Shown one piece after another: positions 1 through 11,689 of a DNA stretch of 42,376 nt (the stretch's first letter is position 1; every line of letters begins with the position of its first letter). The notes below the pieces were generated by a model. That model had not been told where the DNA came from. It saw only the letters and a program-made list of their open reading frames with translations, and made no database searches. The DNA is from Daldinia sp. FL1419 (Eukaryota; Ascomycota; Sordariomycetes; Xylariales; Hypoxylaceae): contig MU623554.1 in NCBI GenBank assembly GCA_025201765.1, positions 1 to 42,376 on the forward strand. The letters are read 5' to 3'. The translations under genes were made by a program, and so were the position numbers.

Positions 1-2647
1 TAATATTATAAATTATAAAATTAAATTTAATTTATTTTTAAATTAAATATTTTATTAAATAATATAATATTAATATATAATTAAAGGATTAATAATATAT
101 ATATAATAAATTTTTTAAGGATATTTCTTCTTATTAAACTATGTTAATAATTATAACTTTTGAAATGGGTATAGATATTTGAAATATTAAATGAATAATA
201 TAATATGGATCTTTTATTTCTAATAATTTAATAAATTTATAATAATGATTTAGATGAGTAGTTAGAAATGGAATGATGTAAATTAAAATATATTTCTTTA
301 TTCTTTATTAATATTTTAATTAATTAGATATTATGAAAATAATAAAGTTTATTTTAAAATTTAAGAAGAAATTATTAAAAATATTATTAATTCTTAATTA
401 ATTATAATAAATCACTATAACTATTAATATAAAATTAAATACTTCTACCAATATAACAAAAATATTTTAACATTACTTATTGTTAAATTTAGTGGATTAA
501 GTTATAAATGTTTCTAAAATTAACAATAATATAGAATTAATAATAACTTTTAATTATAGGTTATTTAAGGATATAATATTAATAAAATAGATAGTATTAA
601 ATATAAAAATTAAATAAAATTTAAAAAAGAAATAATTTTATATATTTACTTTTATTAATATTTCCTATTTTAAAAAATTTACTTTAAAATTTTTTTAAAA
701 ACTAATAGGGAATTATATAAAAAATATTACTTAAATTAATAAATAAATATGTTATAATATATGTAATTATGAGTTTAGGATATTACTTTTTTTATTTTTT
801 AAATTTAAAATTAATATTATATTTAGATTAAATATAAAGGTATAATTTGTATTGGAAGAGTTACAGATCTTTTTAATGGAGCTAATTGAGGAATATAATG
901 ATCTGAAATTATATTAGGTAAATCTACTAATGTTTACTTTTATATATTTTAAAATATAATAGAAAATTATAAGGTTATATGCAAATATTATAAACAATAA
1001 TGAATTTAATTGATAAATTAAAGAAATATTAAGCAAAAATAATTGGGTTAAGGATAAATACAAGTGGTTCAATTAAAGATTAAAGTTTAAGATTCCTAGG
1101 ATATATCAATAAATAGCTCAAAGGTATTAATTATACCTTATAGGTTTAAAATAATATAGACAGATTAAAAAAATGGTAAATTAGTTTTATATAAGGGTTT
1201 TAAATATATTAATAAGTACATTAATAATTTAAATATTGGTACTAATATATTCCAATCTTAATATGTAATCAATCAAATAAATATTAATAATTCTAAATAT
1301 GTTAAATAAAATATTTTTAAATCCTTCTGTTATTATTATGTTAAATTAAGTAATAATATCTAAATTAATAAAATATTATAAAGAATAAATTAGTGATATA
1401 TTAGAATAAAGGTAATAATTATACATTTAATATGTTAAAAAAATATAATAAAAAAAATACAAATATATTTTATAATAAAATATAGGTAAGGCTATTTTTA
1501 AACCTAAGATCCATATATAAGCACTTGTAGCATTACTAGACTTTATAAATTTTATAATTACTTAAGTATTATGTAAAATTTATGGCTATTTCACCAAAAA
1601 TTTCTAAATAAAAAATATTTAAAATAAATACTTATAAAGATGGTAAATATATAAATTTTTATTTAAAATTTTAAATTAAATATATTATTAAATTTGCCTA
1701 ATATATTAAATAACCTGGTATATTAAATAACCCCCCCTACCCCCCCAACCTATACCTATTTTTTGCCTACAATTATAATAAAAACCTTATTAACCTTCTA
1801 TTTTAATAATATTAAATAATTATTTATCCAATATATTACATAACATAAATCATAATTAAATAAAGAATTAATAGGCCCCCCACCTTTTTCCATATCCACA
1901 TTATTGGAAATATTATTTATTAATCCACCATATACCAAATTACTTATATTAATTAACCTTATAAAACGCTTTAAAATCTAAAACAAAAACAAATTATAAA
2001 TGATTAATTCATAAAACCATATAAATATTAAATAAATCTACTTATATATTAAATTTATTTAATAATAACTAAAATTATACAATATAAATAAATAAATAAT
2101 TAATTTTAACAGATTTACCAACCTATACCATATTAAAATAATTATATAACTCCTTAAAAAAACCCTCCTACACAAATATATATTACCACTTAATATAAAT
2201 ATAACAGAAATTATTATTAAAGTAATATTAATATTTAATATTACTTAACCAAAGAACATAAAAATACTAGGGATTTTCTTCAATTATTATATATATAATA
2301 TAATAATAATATAAATAAAATAATAGACCTCCACCTAACACTAGTACCACTGTATATATAGGCTTTTATACAAATATTACCACATATATAAACTTTTGTA
2401 CGGATATTATTGTGTATATAGGTTCTTGTACAGATACAAAAATATTTTATTAGATTTTATTAAATTAATTAAATATAATATAAAAAATATTAAATAATAT
2501 TTTTAATTTAAAGTAAAAAATAGGAAAAATATAAAAAAAAAAGGAAAAAAAGAATTTTTAAAAAAAATGGTTAATTTATTTATTTATATAAAAATCTTTA
2601 TTTTTAATTAATATTACCTTTTTATATATTTAAAATTATATAAAATA

Positions 2648-2750
2648 TTATAAAAAAATATATATATTTAAATTTAATTATTATAAATTTATATATAATT
2701 ATATATAAATTTATAATAATTAGATTTAAATATATATATATTTTTTATAA
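2648..2750. repeat. Near-perfect long palindrome
   Basis: Two arms of about 49-50 bp (2648-2696 and 2701-2750) are reverse complements of one another around a 4-bp centre, AATT. The arms differ only by one T/C transition and a shift of one or two bases in the A-run/TA-run. Even in AT-rich DNA, 49 paired positions with mixed motifs such as TTTAATTATTATAAATTTA on both sides are not expected by chance. It could be a MITE-like hairpin or the junction of two inverted repeat copies; no target duplication was identified. Confidence 0.85.
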
Positions 2751-5505
2751 TAATTTTTGACTTAATAAGGAATAAGGGAATAATAAAGGAATATAATTGA
2801 AATAATTTAATTTATTTAATTGAATTAAGATATTAGAAATAGCCTAATTGCGCATAGGTTAATGGTATTATAAAAGGTAGGTTAAAAATTTTTATTATTA
2901 TTATTACATTCCTTATTATTAAATTAATATAAATATTACCTTTTATTATTATTAATAATATTATTATTTTTATTAAATATATTAAATATATATAATTATT
3001 TAATATTATTACCTATTTAAATCACTTTAATATTAAATTTTTTAACTTTTCTTATTATTAATTAATCATATTTTTCTTTTATAATATCTAATATATCATA
3101 TAAATTAAAAAAGGTATTATTATAATTACTATTCTTAAACCTTCTAATAACACCATCCTTATATAATTTATATATATATTAAATTATTTAATTATTAATC
3201 CTTATAATATAATATTAACCTTTTTATTTAATTTTAAATATATATTTCATACCATTTCAAATAATAATATTATATTACTTTATAAAAATTAATTAATTAA
3301 ATATAATATTAATGTTATAAATTAAATTTTTATTATTTTTAATATTAATAATGAATATGTTATTAATATGTTCTAATATTAGGTTAATGGCTTTCCATTT
3401 ATTACTAATAGTAGTATACTTAATAAAACCTGTACGAAGAATACCCTCCACTAGATTTAATTCTGTAATTTTAGGATAAAGTAATTAGGTAAAATATAAT
3501 ATTTCTTAATTATAATTAGTTAAATCCTTATTATAAAAAAAATATAATAATAGGGATATAAATTATTTAAATATATTATAATTATCAATATATATGGCTT
3601 CTTTTAATATTAATAAGATATTTATAACCTTTAAATAGTAATAATAATTTCAAAATTTAATATTAATATAATTACCTTTTTAATCTATATATTTACCTAA
3701 TTATATTAAACAACTAAATAATTAAGATTATATCTTAAAAAATTTTTATTTTAATAAATTAATGGATATTTTCCTTATAGCCTTATATAAAGATTTGGCA
3801 TATATATTTGATAATTATTCCATATTAATAAGGTCTTATATTAAGAAGGTAATAATATAAATATTAAAATTATTTTATAATAATAATATAATTTAATAAT
3901 ATTTAATTTTATATTTTTTAATATTATAATTATGATTAAAAAATTATATATCTTAATATATAAATGGGTTCCAAAAGATATAAAATATTATAATAATATA
4001 ATTAAGGAGGATATAGAAGAATGTTGGCATTGGAAATATTTATTATTTTTTATTAAATATATTTTTAGCCTTTATTTAAGAAGATGTAATATATTAAATA
4101 AAAGATGTGATTTTTTAGTTATTATAAATTAAAATTAATCTTTTATTATAATTATTATATTCCATTATTTTATTAAATAAGATTTTATGAATTTAATATA
4201 TATTAAATATTATTCCTTTATTTTCATTAATAATGGGTATTTGTAAAATATAATTAGTATTAATTTTAAAATGTGTAATAATTGGAAAAGGAAAGGATTT
4301 GTTAAAAGATAATAATTTAAATACTATTTAAATAAAATTTATTAATTAATATTTTATAATTTTATATTAATATATTAGATTTTGGTAAAGATAATCACTA
4401 GCCTATTTATATTTAAATAAAATTTTAATGTATTAATCTTTTTAATAAAAAAAGCCATTAATATTAAGATTAATAATAAAAAAATAATTAATTAAATTCT
4501 TTATTATATTTCTTTTATTTTTTTATAAATTTTTAATAATATTTTTAAAATTATAATTATTATATATATATATAGTAATAAAATTATAGGTAATATATTT
4601 AAAATTTTTTTATATATTATATTAATAATTATTTTTAAAGCTTTTAAATATTATAATGTATTTATACCTATTCAATTATTTTATTTATAATATTTATTAT
4701 TACCTTATAATTAAAAAAAATATTTAAATAAATTAATATATTTATTATTCAATATGATATCTTATTATTATAAAGGTAAAGACCTATTATAAAAAATAAG
4801 AAAGTAAATTGTTGTGGTGTAAATAAATGTAATAATATTAAAATAATTATATATATTATAAAAATAAAAAATTTAAAATTTATTTTATATAAATTCCATT
4901 TAATTTGTTTATAAATAAAGATTTAATTAAAAAATTTAATTAATATTAAAATTATAATTAATATTTAAGATTAATTTTTAATTAAAATATCATTAATTTA
5001 TTTAATATTACCAATATTTTTAATAATATATTTACCATTAACCAAATTTATGAAAAATTCTATACTAAATGTGTTAAATATTGGTTAGATTATTAAAAAA
5101 AAGAATTCTTTTTTTAATATAAAAAATATTTTATTAATTTTTTAATCAATGACCTTATTATTCTTATTTTTACTATTATTTTTTATAATCTAAATATTAA
5201 TATTAATTATTTTTAAATATATATATATATATAAGGTTTTTAAAATATATTAATTATATTGTATAATCTTAGGCTAAAATTTCATTTATTGCTAATTTGA
5301 AATAAAATCCAATCTTCTAGGAATTGTTTAAAACCATATCCATAAGTACAATTATGAATCTATTAAAAGTCAATTATGGTATTAATAATTGTATTTAAAA
5401 GAAATTTATATTTATTAAAATTTCTTTTAATATTAAATTCTATTTTGGTTTTATTATTAAAAGAAAAATTATTTAATATATTATATAAAAAATTAATATT
5501 TAAGA

Positions 5506-5654
5506 TATTTTAATATAGCAATTAAAAAAATAATAATAAAAATGATAATAATTTAAATAATAAATTTATTTTTATAAAATTATTTTAATATAGTAATTAA
5601 ATAAATAATAATAAGAATAATAATAATTTAGATAATAAATCCATCTTTATAGAA
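5506..5654. repeat. 75-bp tandem duplication
   Basis: Copy 1 (5506-5579) and copy 2 (5581-5654) both begin TATTTTAATATAG and stay collinear for 74 bp. Most differences between them are transitions (C/T and A/G), as expected if both copies were mutated independently by RIP after duplication. Confidence 0.75.
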
Positions 5655-5815
5655 TATATTAATAATTAAATATTATAAAAATATAAAAAAAATTGTATTA
5701 AATTTATAATAATTTAATTATATATATTAAAATAAATTTTAATATTTATTTTTTAATTATAATAATTATTTTAATATTTATAATTTTTAATATAAGAGGT
5801 TTTCATACAAACAAT

Positions 5816-5990
5816 CATATTTGTACCTCAGATTAGAAAACAGTTTTTAGTGGGAAGGGTATATCAGGGGTTTGATTGGCTGAAAAGTGTTGTGGCTTAA
5901 AAGGTATAAAGAAAAACCGTCCTCCTAGTCTGAATCCCATTAAGACTGGAGGTCACCCCAAGGGCTGACACAATCTTTAAGTTTTTAGAT
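5816..5990. other. Less degraded segment with a hairpin
   Basis: A short stretch of near-normal base composition inside the AT-rich block. It contains an imperfect hairpin: CCTCCTAGTCT (5921-5931) pairs with AGACTGGAGG (5943-5952) with one bulged base and an 11-nt loop. No open frame or tRNA boxes could be read. It lies about 130 bp before the first copy of the subtelomeric repeat and may be part of the same, less mutated insertion. Confidence 0.4.
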
Positions 5991-6124
5991 AAAGTCTTTT
6001 ATAAATATTTAATCTATTATAATATTATTGCTTTTGCTTTTAGAAATTTATATAAGATTTTTTATAAATAATTAATATATTATTATTTTATTATTTTTAT
6101 AATTAATATAATATTTTATTATAT

Positions 6125-6475
6125 TAAATAGGAACTTTAATAGCTTTTGTAGGATATGCCTTATACTTTAATTAACTTATAGTAAATCAGAGGCTGTATA
6201 AATTTAAGGATATAAGGTAATTATATCTTAAGGAGGGGAATAGGCTGATTGGATAGAGAATCTAATAGAAGTAACTGCTTGCCAATGGTAGTGCACTATA
6301 GGAGGGTATCTTTAAGGAGGAGATTGAAACTGTATATTCTCGTACGAAGATTCTATAGAGAAACTGAGCTATAGAACCTGATGAATCTCTAATGATCAGA
6401 CAAGAAAGACAACTTTCGAGGGCCTATTTATGTCTAAAAGAGCTGTGGAGCCTTGGAGGGTCTAGTTTTAAGGAA
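6125..6475 (+). repeat. Subtelomeric repeat, copy A (least mutated)
   Basis: Starts near AGGAACTTTAATAGCTTTTG, continues through TAGGATATGCC, TATAAGGTAATTATATC, GCCAATGGTAG, GATCAGACAAGAAAGACAAC and GGGCCTATTTATG. The same ordered landmarks recur, on either strand, at 6720-7045, 7130-7445, 7545-7885, about 11245-11380, 36200-39150 and 41200-42281. This copy keeps many more G and C residues than copy D and is the best local guide to the ancestral unit. No coding capacity was seen. It may be the LTR or the body of a dead element, or a subtelomeric satellite. Boundaries are approximate. Confidence 0.75.
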
Positions 6476-6719
6476 AAAATAAGGTCTTTATAAGGTAATA
6501 TTTATGACCTAATTGTTCTATACTAATTTAATAAATTTTTATAAAGTAATTTTAATTATAAAAATATTAAATTAGGGTAATATAATTATGTAATTAAAGC
6601 TACCTTGTAAAAGCTTATTAATTTTATGGTATAATTGCTTTTAAAGTCTTTATAAGTTTTTAATATTAAATTAAGGTAATGTAATTATATAATAAAAGTT
6701 ATTTTGAAAAATCATATTA

Positions 6720-7045
6720 GTTCCCCCCTTTTTAAAATTTATAGTTTTTTTGGATATAAATAGGTCTTTAGGAGTTGTTTTCTTGTTTGATCAGTTTAAG
6801 TTATATATAGTTTTTTAAAGATTATTTTTATAGAGTTTTATATGAATAATATACACTTTTAGGCTTATAACCTTATTGTATGCGCTACCATTGCCAAATA
6901 GTTATTTATATTTGTTTTTCTATCCGATTAACCTATTTTTTTCTTTAAGATATAGTTACCTTATATCCTCAAACTTATATAGCCTTTGGCTTATTATGGA
7001 TTAGTTAAAATATAAGGCATATCTTGTAGGAGTTATTAAAATTCT
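6720..7045 (-). repeat. Subtelomeric repeat, copy B (inverted)
   Basis: Reads as the reverse complement of copy A: GGATATAAATAGG, TTGTTTTCTTGTTTGATCAG, CGCTACCATTGCC, TATAGTTACCTTATATCC, GGCATATCTTGTAGGAG in that order. With copy A it forms an inverted pair with arms of about 330 bp and a spacer of about 240 bp. Differences from A are mostly transitions. Confidence 0.7.
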
Positions 7046-7129
7046 TATTTAATATATTATTTTAATTTAATATTGAATTAGTATAAAATAATTAGGTTAT
7101 AAATATTACCTTGTAAAAACCTTATTAAT

Positions 7130-7445
7130 CTTTTTAGAATTAAACCTTTTAAGGTTCCATAATTCTTTTGGATATAAATAGGCCTTCAAGAATTGTCTTT
7201 CTTATTTAATTAGTCCAAATTTAATATAATCCTTTAAGAATTTTTTTTATAAAGCCTTCATATAATAATATACAATTTTAATTCCTCTTTTTTAAAGATA
7301 TCCTCCTAAAATGGGCTACTATTGGCAAGTAGTCATTTATGTTTGTTTTTTTACCCGATTGTTCTATTATATTCCTTAGGATATAGTTATTTTATATCTT
7401 TAAGCTTATATAATTTTTAGCTTATTATAAAATTCCTGTTTAATA
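7130..7445 (-). repeat. Subtelomeric repeat, copy C (inverted)
   Basis: Same orientation and landmark order as copy B: GGATATAAATAGGCC, TTGTCTTTCTTATTTAATTAG, GGGCTACTATTGGCAAGTAG, ACCCGATTGTTC, AGGATATAG, then AAATTCCTGTTTAATATAAA. More AT-rich than copy A. Ends are approximate. Confidence 0.65.
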
Positions 7446-7544
7446 TAAATAATTAATAAAGTTTTAATAAAATATTAAAAATTTATAATTAAATCTATCT
7501 TTTTTTAATTAAATAATTTTAGTAAATTATAGAATTATTACTAT

Positions 7545-7885
7545 TAAATAAGAGTTTTAATAGTTCTTGTAGAATATACCTTATATTTTAATTATTTTAT
7601 AATAAATTAAAAATTATATAAAATAAAATATATAAGGTAATTATATATTAAAGAAGATATTAATGTAATCAAATAGAAAAATTAATAAAAATAATTGTTT
7701 GGTAATAGTAATGTATTCCTAGGAGGATATATTTAATAAAAATAAAAAAAACATATATATTTATATAAAGCTCTATAAAAAAACTAAAGATTTTATATTT
7801 AAGAACTTAATCTAATCAAATAATAAATAATTCTTCAAGGCTTATTTATATTTTAAAAAGCTTATAAAAACCTTAGAAAGGGTAT
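7545..7885 (+). repeat. Subtelomeric repeat, copy D (heavily mutated)
   Basis: Collinear with copy A from AGAGTTTTAATAGTTCTTGTAG to CTTATTTATATTTTAAAAAG and CCTTAGAAAGGGTATC. Nearly every G/C of copy A that differs has become A/T here, for example GGGCCTATTTATG in A against AGGCTTATTTATA in D. This is the strongest pairwise illustration of RIP in the left block. Confidence 0.65.
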
Positions 7886-7989
7886 CTCCCCAGAATTAAC
7901 GATATTACTTATTAATAAATTAATCTTAATAAAATGAATTGGAAAAATATTTTAAAAAAATTAATTAAATTTTATATAAATTAAAAAAA

Positions 7990-9355
7990 AAATTTTAATT
8001 CTTTAAATCTTTTAGTCGTTGTGTTTGTAATCTTCCTGCTTCAAATATTTCTTAGTTTTATTAAGTGTTCTCTGGTCTTGTTTATATGTTTGTTAAGCTA
8101 ATTGGTTGTTAATCTCTATATAGTTAAAAACTCTTTTAAATTCTTTTTATCCTAACCATTCTAATAGTATGTTTAGTTATGATCTAATAGTTGATTTTGT
8201 TAACGTCTTTTCAGGCCATATATATAAATTAGGTCCTTATCTTTTGAAATAAGTAACTTGTTACGATCTATAGGTTATATAATTATTTAATTATAGGTCT
8301 CTTATAATATTATTCTTGTTTGGAATTAGTTCTAATACATATTTATTATTTATTTTCATATTATATGACCTGATCGGCTTGTTCTTAGGTAGATAAATAG
8401 TTTTATCAATTTTTGTCGTCTTGTTTTACAATATCTGCTCTGACGGTGGTTCACTTTCAATTGGTTTAGAAATCTCAATAACTACTATTACTAATATTAC
8501 TTTTGGTGCGGGATCGCTAATCATTTGTATTATTACTATTTTTGTTAGTAATTTCATATAATTATTGAATATTTTGTAATAATTACCATTCTTGATTATA
8601 AATAATAGCTCTTATGGCCTACACTTGATCATATATAGCATGTAAGCATATCAAAATCCACAAATCTAGTTGTTTCTTTAAGTAACTATAGGCACGCTGT
8701 ATAGCTCCTTAGGAATAGGCTTTCCCAACTTTTAAAATACTATTATTATTTACTTTTTAATACGATTAGCTCATTGTTCTAATCCCTGACGAATTGAATT
8801 AAAAATTTATAAACAGCACTTCCTCAAAGTATAAACTGCAAAAAGAAAGTGATTTTAATTGTGTGTCTTCGTTGCTCGTGTACGCTTTGGATCAGACAAA
8901 TCAATATACGCTAATAGAAATAATACTCGGGTATTTTACTATATAGTTTTTGAAGTGGTTGAACTAAAACCTCCCTTAGAATTATGCTTTAAGGTTTATA
9001 TTGATTCCTTTTCGTAAAATACTCCCTGATCAAGTGTATTACGTATAGTTAGCTCCTAAAAAGCCATAACATAAGAATTATTCAACTATTATTTCTTGAC
9101 ATACAATTACAAGGTTTGGATTAGCGTTGATAACAAATTATTACGCCAATAGTTCGTATCAATTCTTAGTAATATTATAACGTTTTTAATAAAACGATCA
9201 AATACTGGTATAAGGCCTTAAATCTCTTTAGTAATTATATTTAGTTAAGGAAATGGGTTCTTATATTTAGCTAATTTATTACGCTTAATTGGATAAATAA
9301 TATCTATAAAGGTCTATAATGATCTAATTATTTCACTTTAAGTACTTGAAGTTGA
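7990..9355 (-). pseudogene. Possible dead coding region, unidentified
   Basis: Read on the minus strand in one frame, this 1.36-kb stretch gives protein-like runs without frameshift, for example MISDPAPKVILVIVVIEISK (about 8430-8550) and NYWRNNLLSTLIQTL (about 9100-9170). The interval around 8300-8600 holds about 100 codons with a single stop. About 28 in-frame stops occur overall, which is close to what this base composition would give by chance, so the evidence is weak. Many stops could derive from CAG, CAA, CGA or TGG by transition. No family was recognised. If real, it is the RIP-inactivated body of a mobile element or a dead subtelomeric gene. Confidence 0.25.
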
Positions 9356-11689
9356 TAAATTAACTATATTATTAATTGAATAATTTAATAATAATTTTTA
9401 ATAATAACTTAACATTGTGGGGTATTATTAAATTAATATTAGTAATTAATGATAATATTGGTATAAAATGCGTGCCGTATGAATTGCCTTAACCTAATCA
9501 AATGGAATATAAGTTTCAAATAAGAAAAAATTGTATTATAAAGGAAAATAGGTAAAAAAGTATTAAAGGTAGAAAAGGCAAATTGATGGTATTTTTATAC
9601 TCCAATTCTATAATTGTTGTTGTTTGAATTGGTAAATGCTTATTGGTTGCAGTTATGATTTTTGTATAGTGTATATGTTTGAATTTGTACGTGAACATTG
9701 AGCGGCGTTTTTTAGTAGTTTAATTATATTAATTATAAATAGTATTTTTTGTTTTAATATTATAGTTTAATATTATAAATTTTCTTCTTCCTTTTTTTCC
9801 GGGTTTATTTTTTTAACTTTTTTAATTTATTTATCCTAAAATGCTTTATCATATTTAATTAATTATTAATTAATAAATTTTTAAAATATTTTTTTAATTT
9901 AAACTTATTAATGTAAGCTTTTTAAGTAACAATTTTTTGTTAATTATATCATTAATAATTAATATTTTGGAAAGTAGTGATAGTAATAACGATAGTTTAA
10001 ATGATTAATTTGTTGTTGTTTTTGTTGTTTTATCATTTAGCCATGTTCCTGCAGTACGATTTAATTAAATTGATGATATGGACGAATTTAAGAAATATTG
10101 GAAATTAGTTATGCATATTGGTGGTCCTCTCTTCAATTTCCATTGTTTTATAAATTTTTTCAAAATAGTTTAAATAATTTTTAATTAATTAGAACATTTA
10201 AATATTTAATATAATGAAATTCGAGATTTTTAGTGGTGCTGGAGTTAATTAATATATTTAGTAAAAAATTATTAATGTTAATTTTTGGAAGAATAACCCT
10301 TATTATCTTTACTATTGCAATATTGTTTTATTATAATTAATTAAATAACCCATTGTATATATCAATATTTGTAAAAATAATCCTGTTAGTAAATATATAA
10401 CCAAAATTTTAATTAATTCTTATTATATATAAAATTTAATAATATAAGTTTTTAATTTTCTAAATAAAGTTCTTTACAAATTTTGTAAAAAATATTTCCA
10501 ATCGTTTAATTCTAAAACTCATATTAATATATAATTGTTCTTTAATTGTCATATTTTTCCTGGTGAAAACGATTGTAGCAACTATTTTTATATTATAATA
10601 AAATATAATTTTCAAGCTCTTAAGCTTAAATTCTTTCGCGCTTGGGCTGATCGCGTGCTTCTTATTCAGGAAGATATAACTAAAAAGAGCTCCCCAGCTA
10701 TAAATAAATATAATAGTCGGAAGTTAACGAGAAAAATACTTTCGTTTTAGGCGTAAAAAAAAGACAACATTAAAATATTGCTGTATAACCAACGTAATGA
10801 TTTGATCATCGGTCAATCTCTACGTACGTAAAATCCAAAAAAATAAAATAAAAAATAAACCTAAAATAAAGATAAAATTTTTTTTGATCCAATATCTATT
10901 TTTAACCAGGATTGTAATTATTGTAATAAGTTCTAATGAATTCTTTTTTTATCTAATTGTGTGTTTTGTAGTAGTTCTTAATATATATTTTGTTTTCGAT
11001 TTATTTTTTAATAACTTTTCAAAATTAAGTGAATAAATAATTGTTGATTTGTTTGATTAATACCTGCTCTCTAAATAATATTTTCTTTATAATTTTTGGG
11101 TTAATCCTTCTAAAAATATTGTAGGTGTAATTATTATTTGATAATAGGAGGGTTTTATTATATAATATTTATAAAAAGTATTAATAAAAGGATTAGGGGG
11201 GCTGGTAGGAATGCTTCATAAGGTAATAATGTATTTTATAGGGTAATAATATGTTGATTAGATAAGAAATAATTTTTGGGAGCTTATTTATATCTAAAAA
11301 AAACCTATAAAGACTTTAAAAAAGGTTGTTCTATAAAAACTAAAGGTAGTTTTAATTATGTAATTACACTACGCAATTTAATATGTAATTAAATATAAGG
11401 CTAATCAATTAGGATGTGGTTGGGTACAATACAAGACTAATCAATCAAAAAAGGTTAACATAGCTGACCAATCAGAAAAAAGGTTATATATTTGGTTAAT
11501 AAACCGTAAATAATTTATAAAACCCTCAAAATCCAAGCTTTTTTAATTTAAAAAAATGTTTTAATATCCTAATAAAATAAGGAAAATTAATAAAAATTAA
11601 AAAAATTAAATATATAAAGTTATTTAAAATTTAAAAATTATAAGGTTAATATGTAAGGTTATCATACTAAATAAAGTGCCATTTTTTCG
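9356..11689. other. AT-rich region with a few coding-like fragments
   Basis: AT-rich, but less extreme than 1-5.8 kb. Two fragments look slightly protein-like. On the minus strand 9516-9698 begins with ATG and runs 60 codons (MFTYKFKHIHYTKIITATNK...), upstream of and in the same orientation as the possible dead reading frame at 7990-9355. On the plus strand 9973-10173 reads with two internal stops and includes DDMDEFKKYWKLVMHIGGPL. A tail of the subtelomeric repeat lies at about 11245-11380 (TTAGATAAGAAATAATTTTT...GGTAGTTTTAATTATGTAA). Neither fragment was assigned to a family. Confidence 0.45.
11245..11380 (+). repeat. Subtelomeric repeat, tail fragment E
   Basis: Contains GATTAGATAAGAAATAATT, GGGAGCTTATTTATATC, an AAAGGTTG box and GGTAGTTTTAATTATGTAAT in the order seen in the other plus-oriented copies. 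It marks the inner edge of the left repeat block, about 300 bp before base composition returns to normal. Confidence 0.55.

Larger units (their letters stand above)
1..5815. repeat. AT-rich, RIP-degraded repeat block (left)
   Basis: Almost pure A/T sequence with stop codons in all frames. The only ATG-type ORF of any size (3932-4132, 66 codons of Lys/Ile/Tyr/Asn) has the composition expected of chance AT-rich DNA. Rare G/C survives mostly as homopolymer-like C runs (about 1731-1750 and 1874-1881). Two internal structures are listed separately: a long palindrome at 2648-2750 and a tandem duplication at 5506-5654. No RNA gene or recognisable transposase motif could be read. The best reading is old transposon DNA mutated by RIP beyond recognition; this is inferred from composition and from transitions between repeat copies. 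Confidence 0.8.

Noticed and set aside
2846..2885. Possible tRNA-like segment (GCCTAATTGCGCATAGGTTAATGG)
   Set aside because: No acceptor stem, no B-box and no anticodon arm could be paired.
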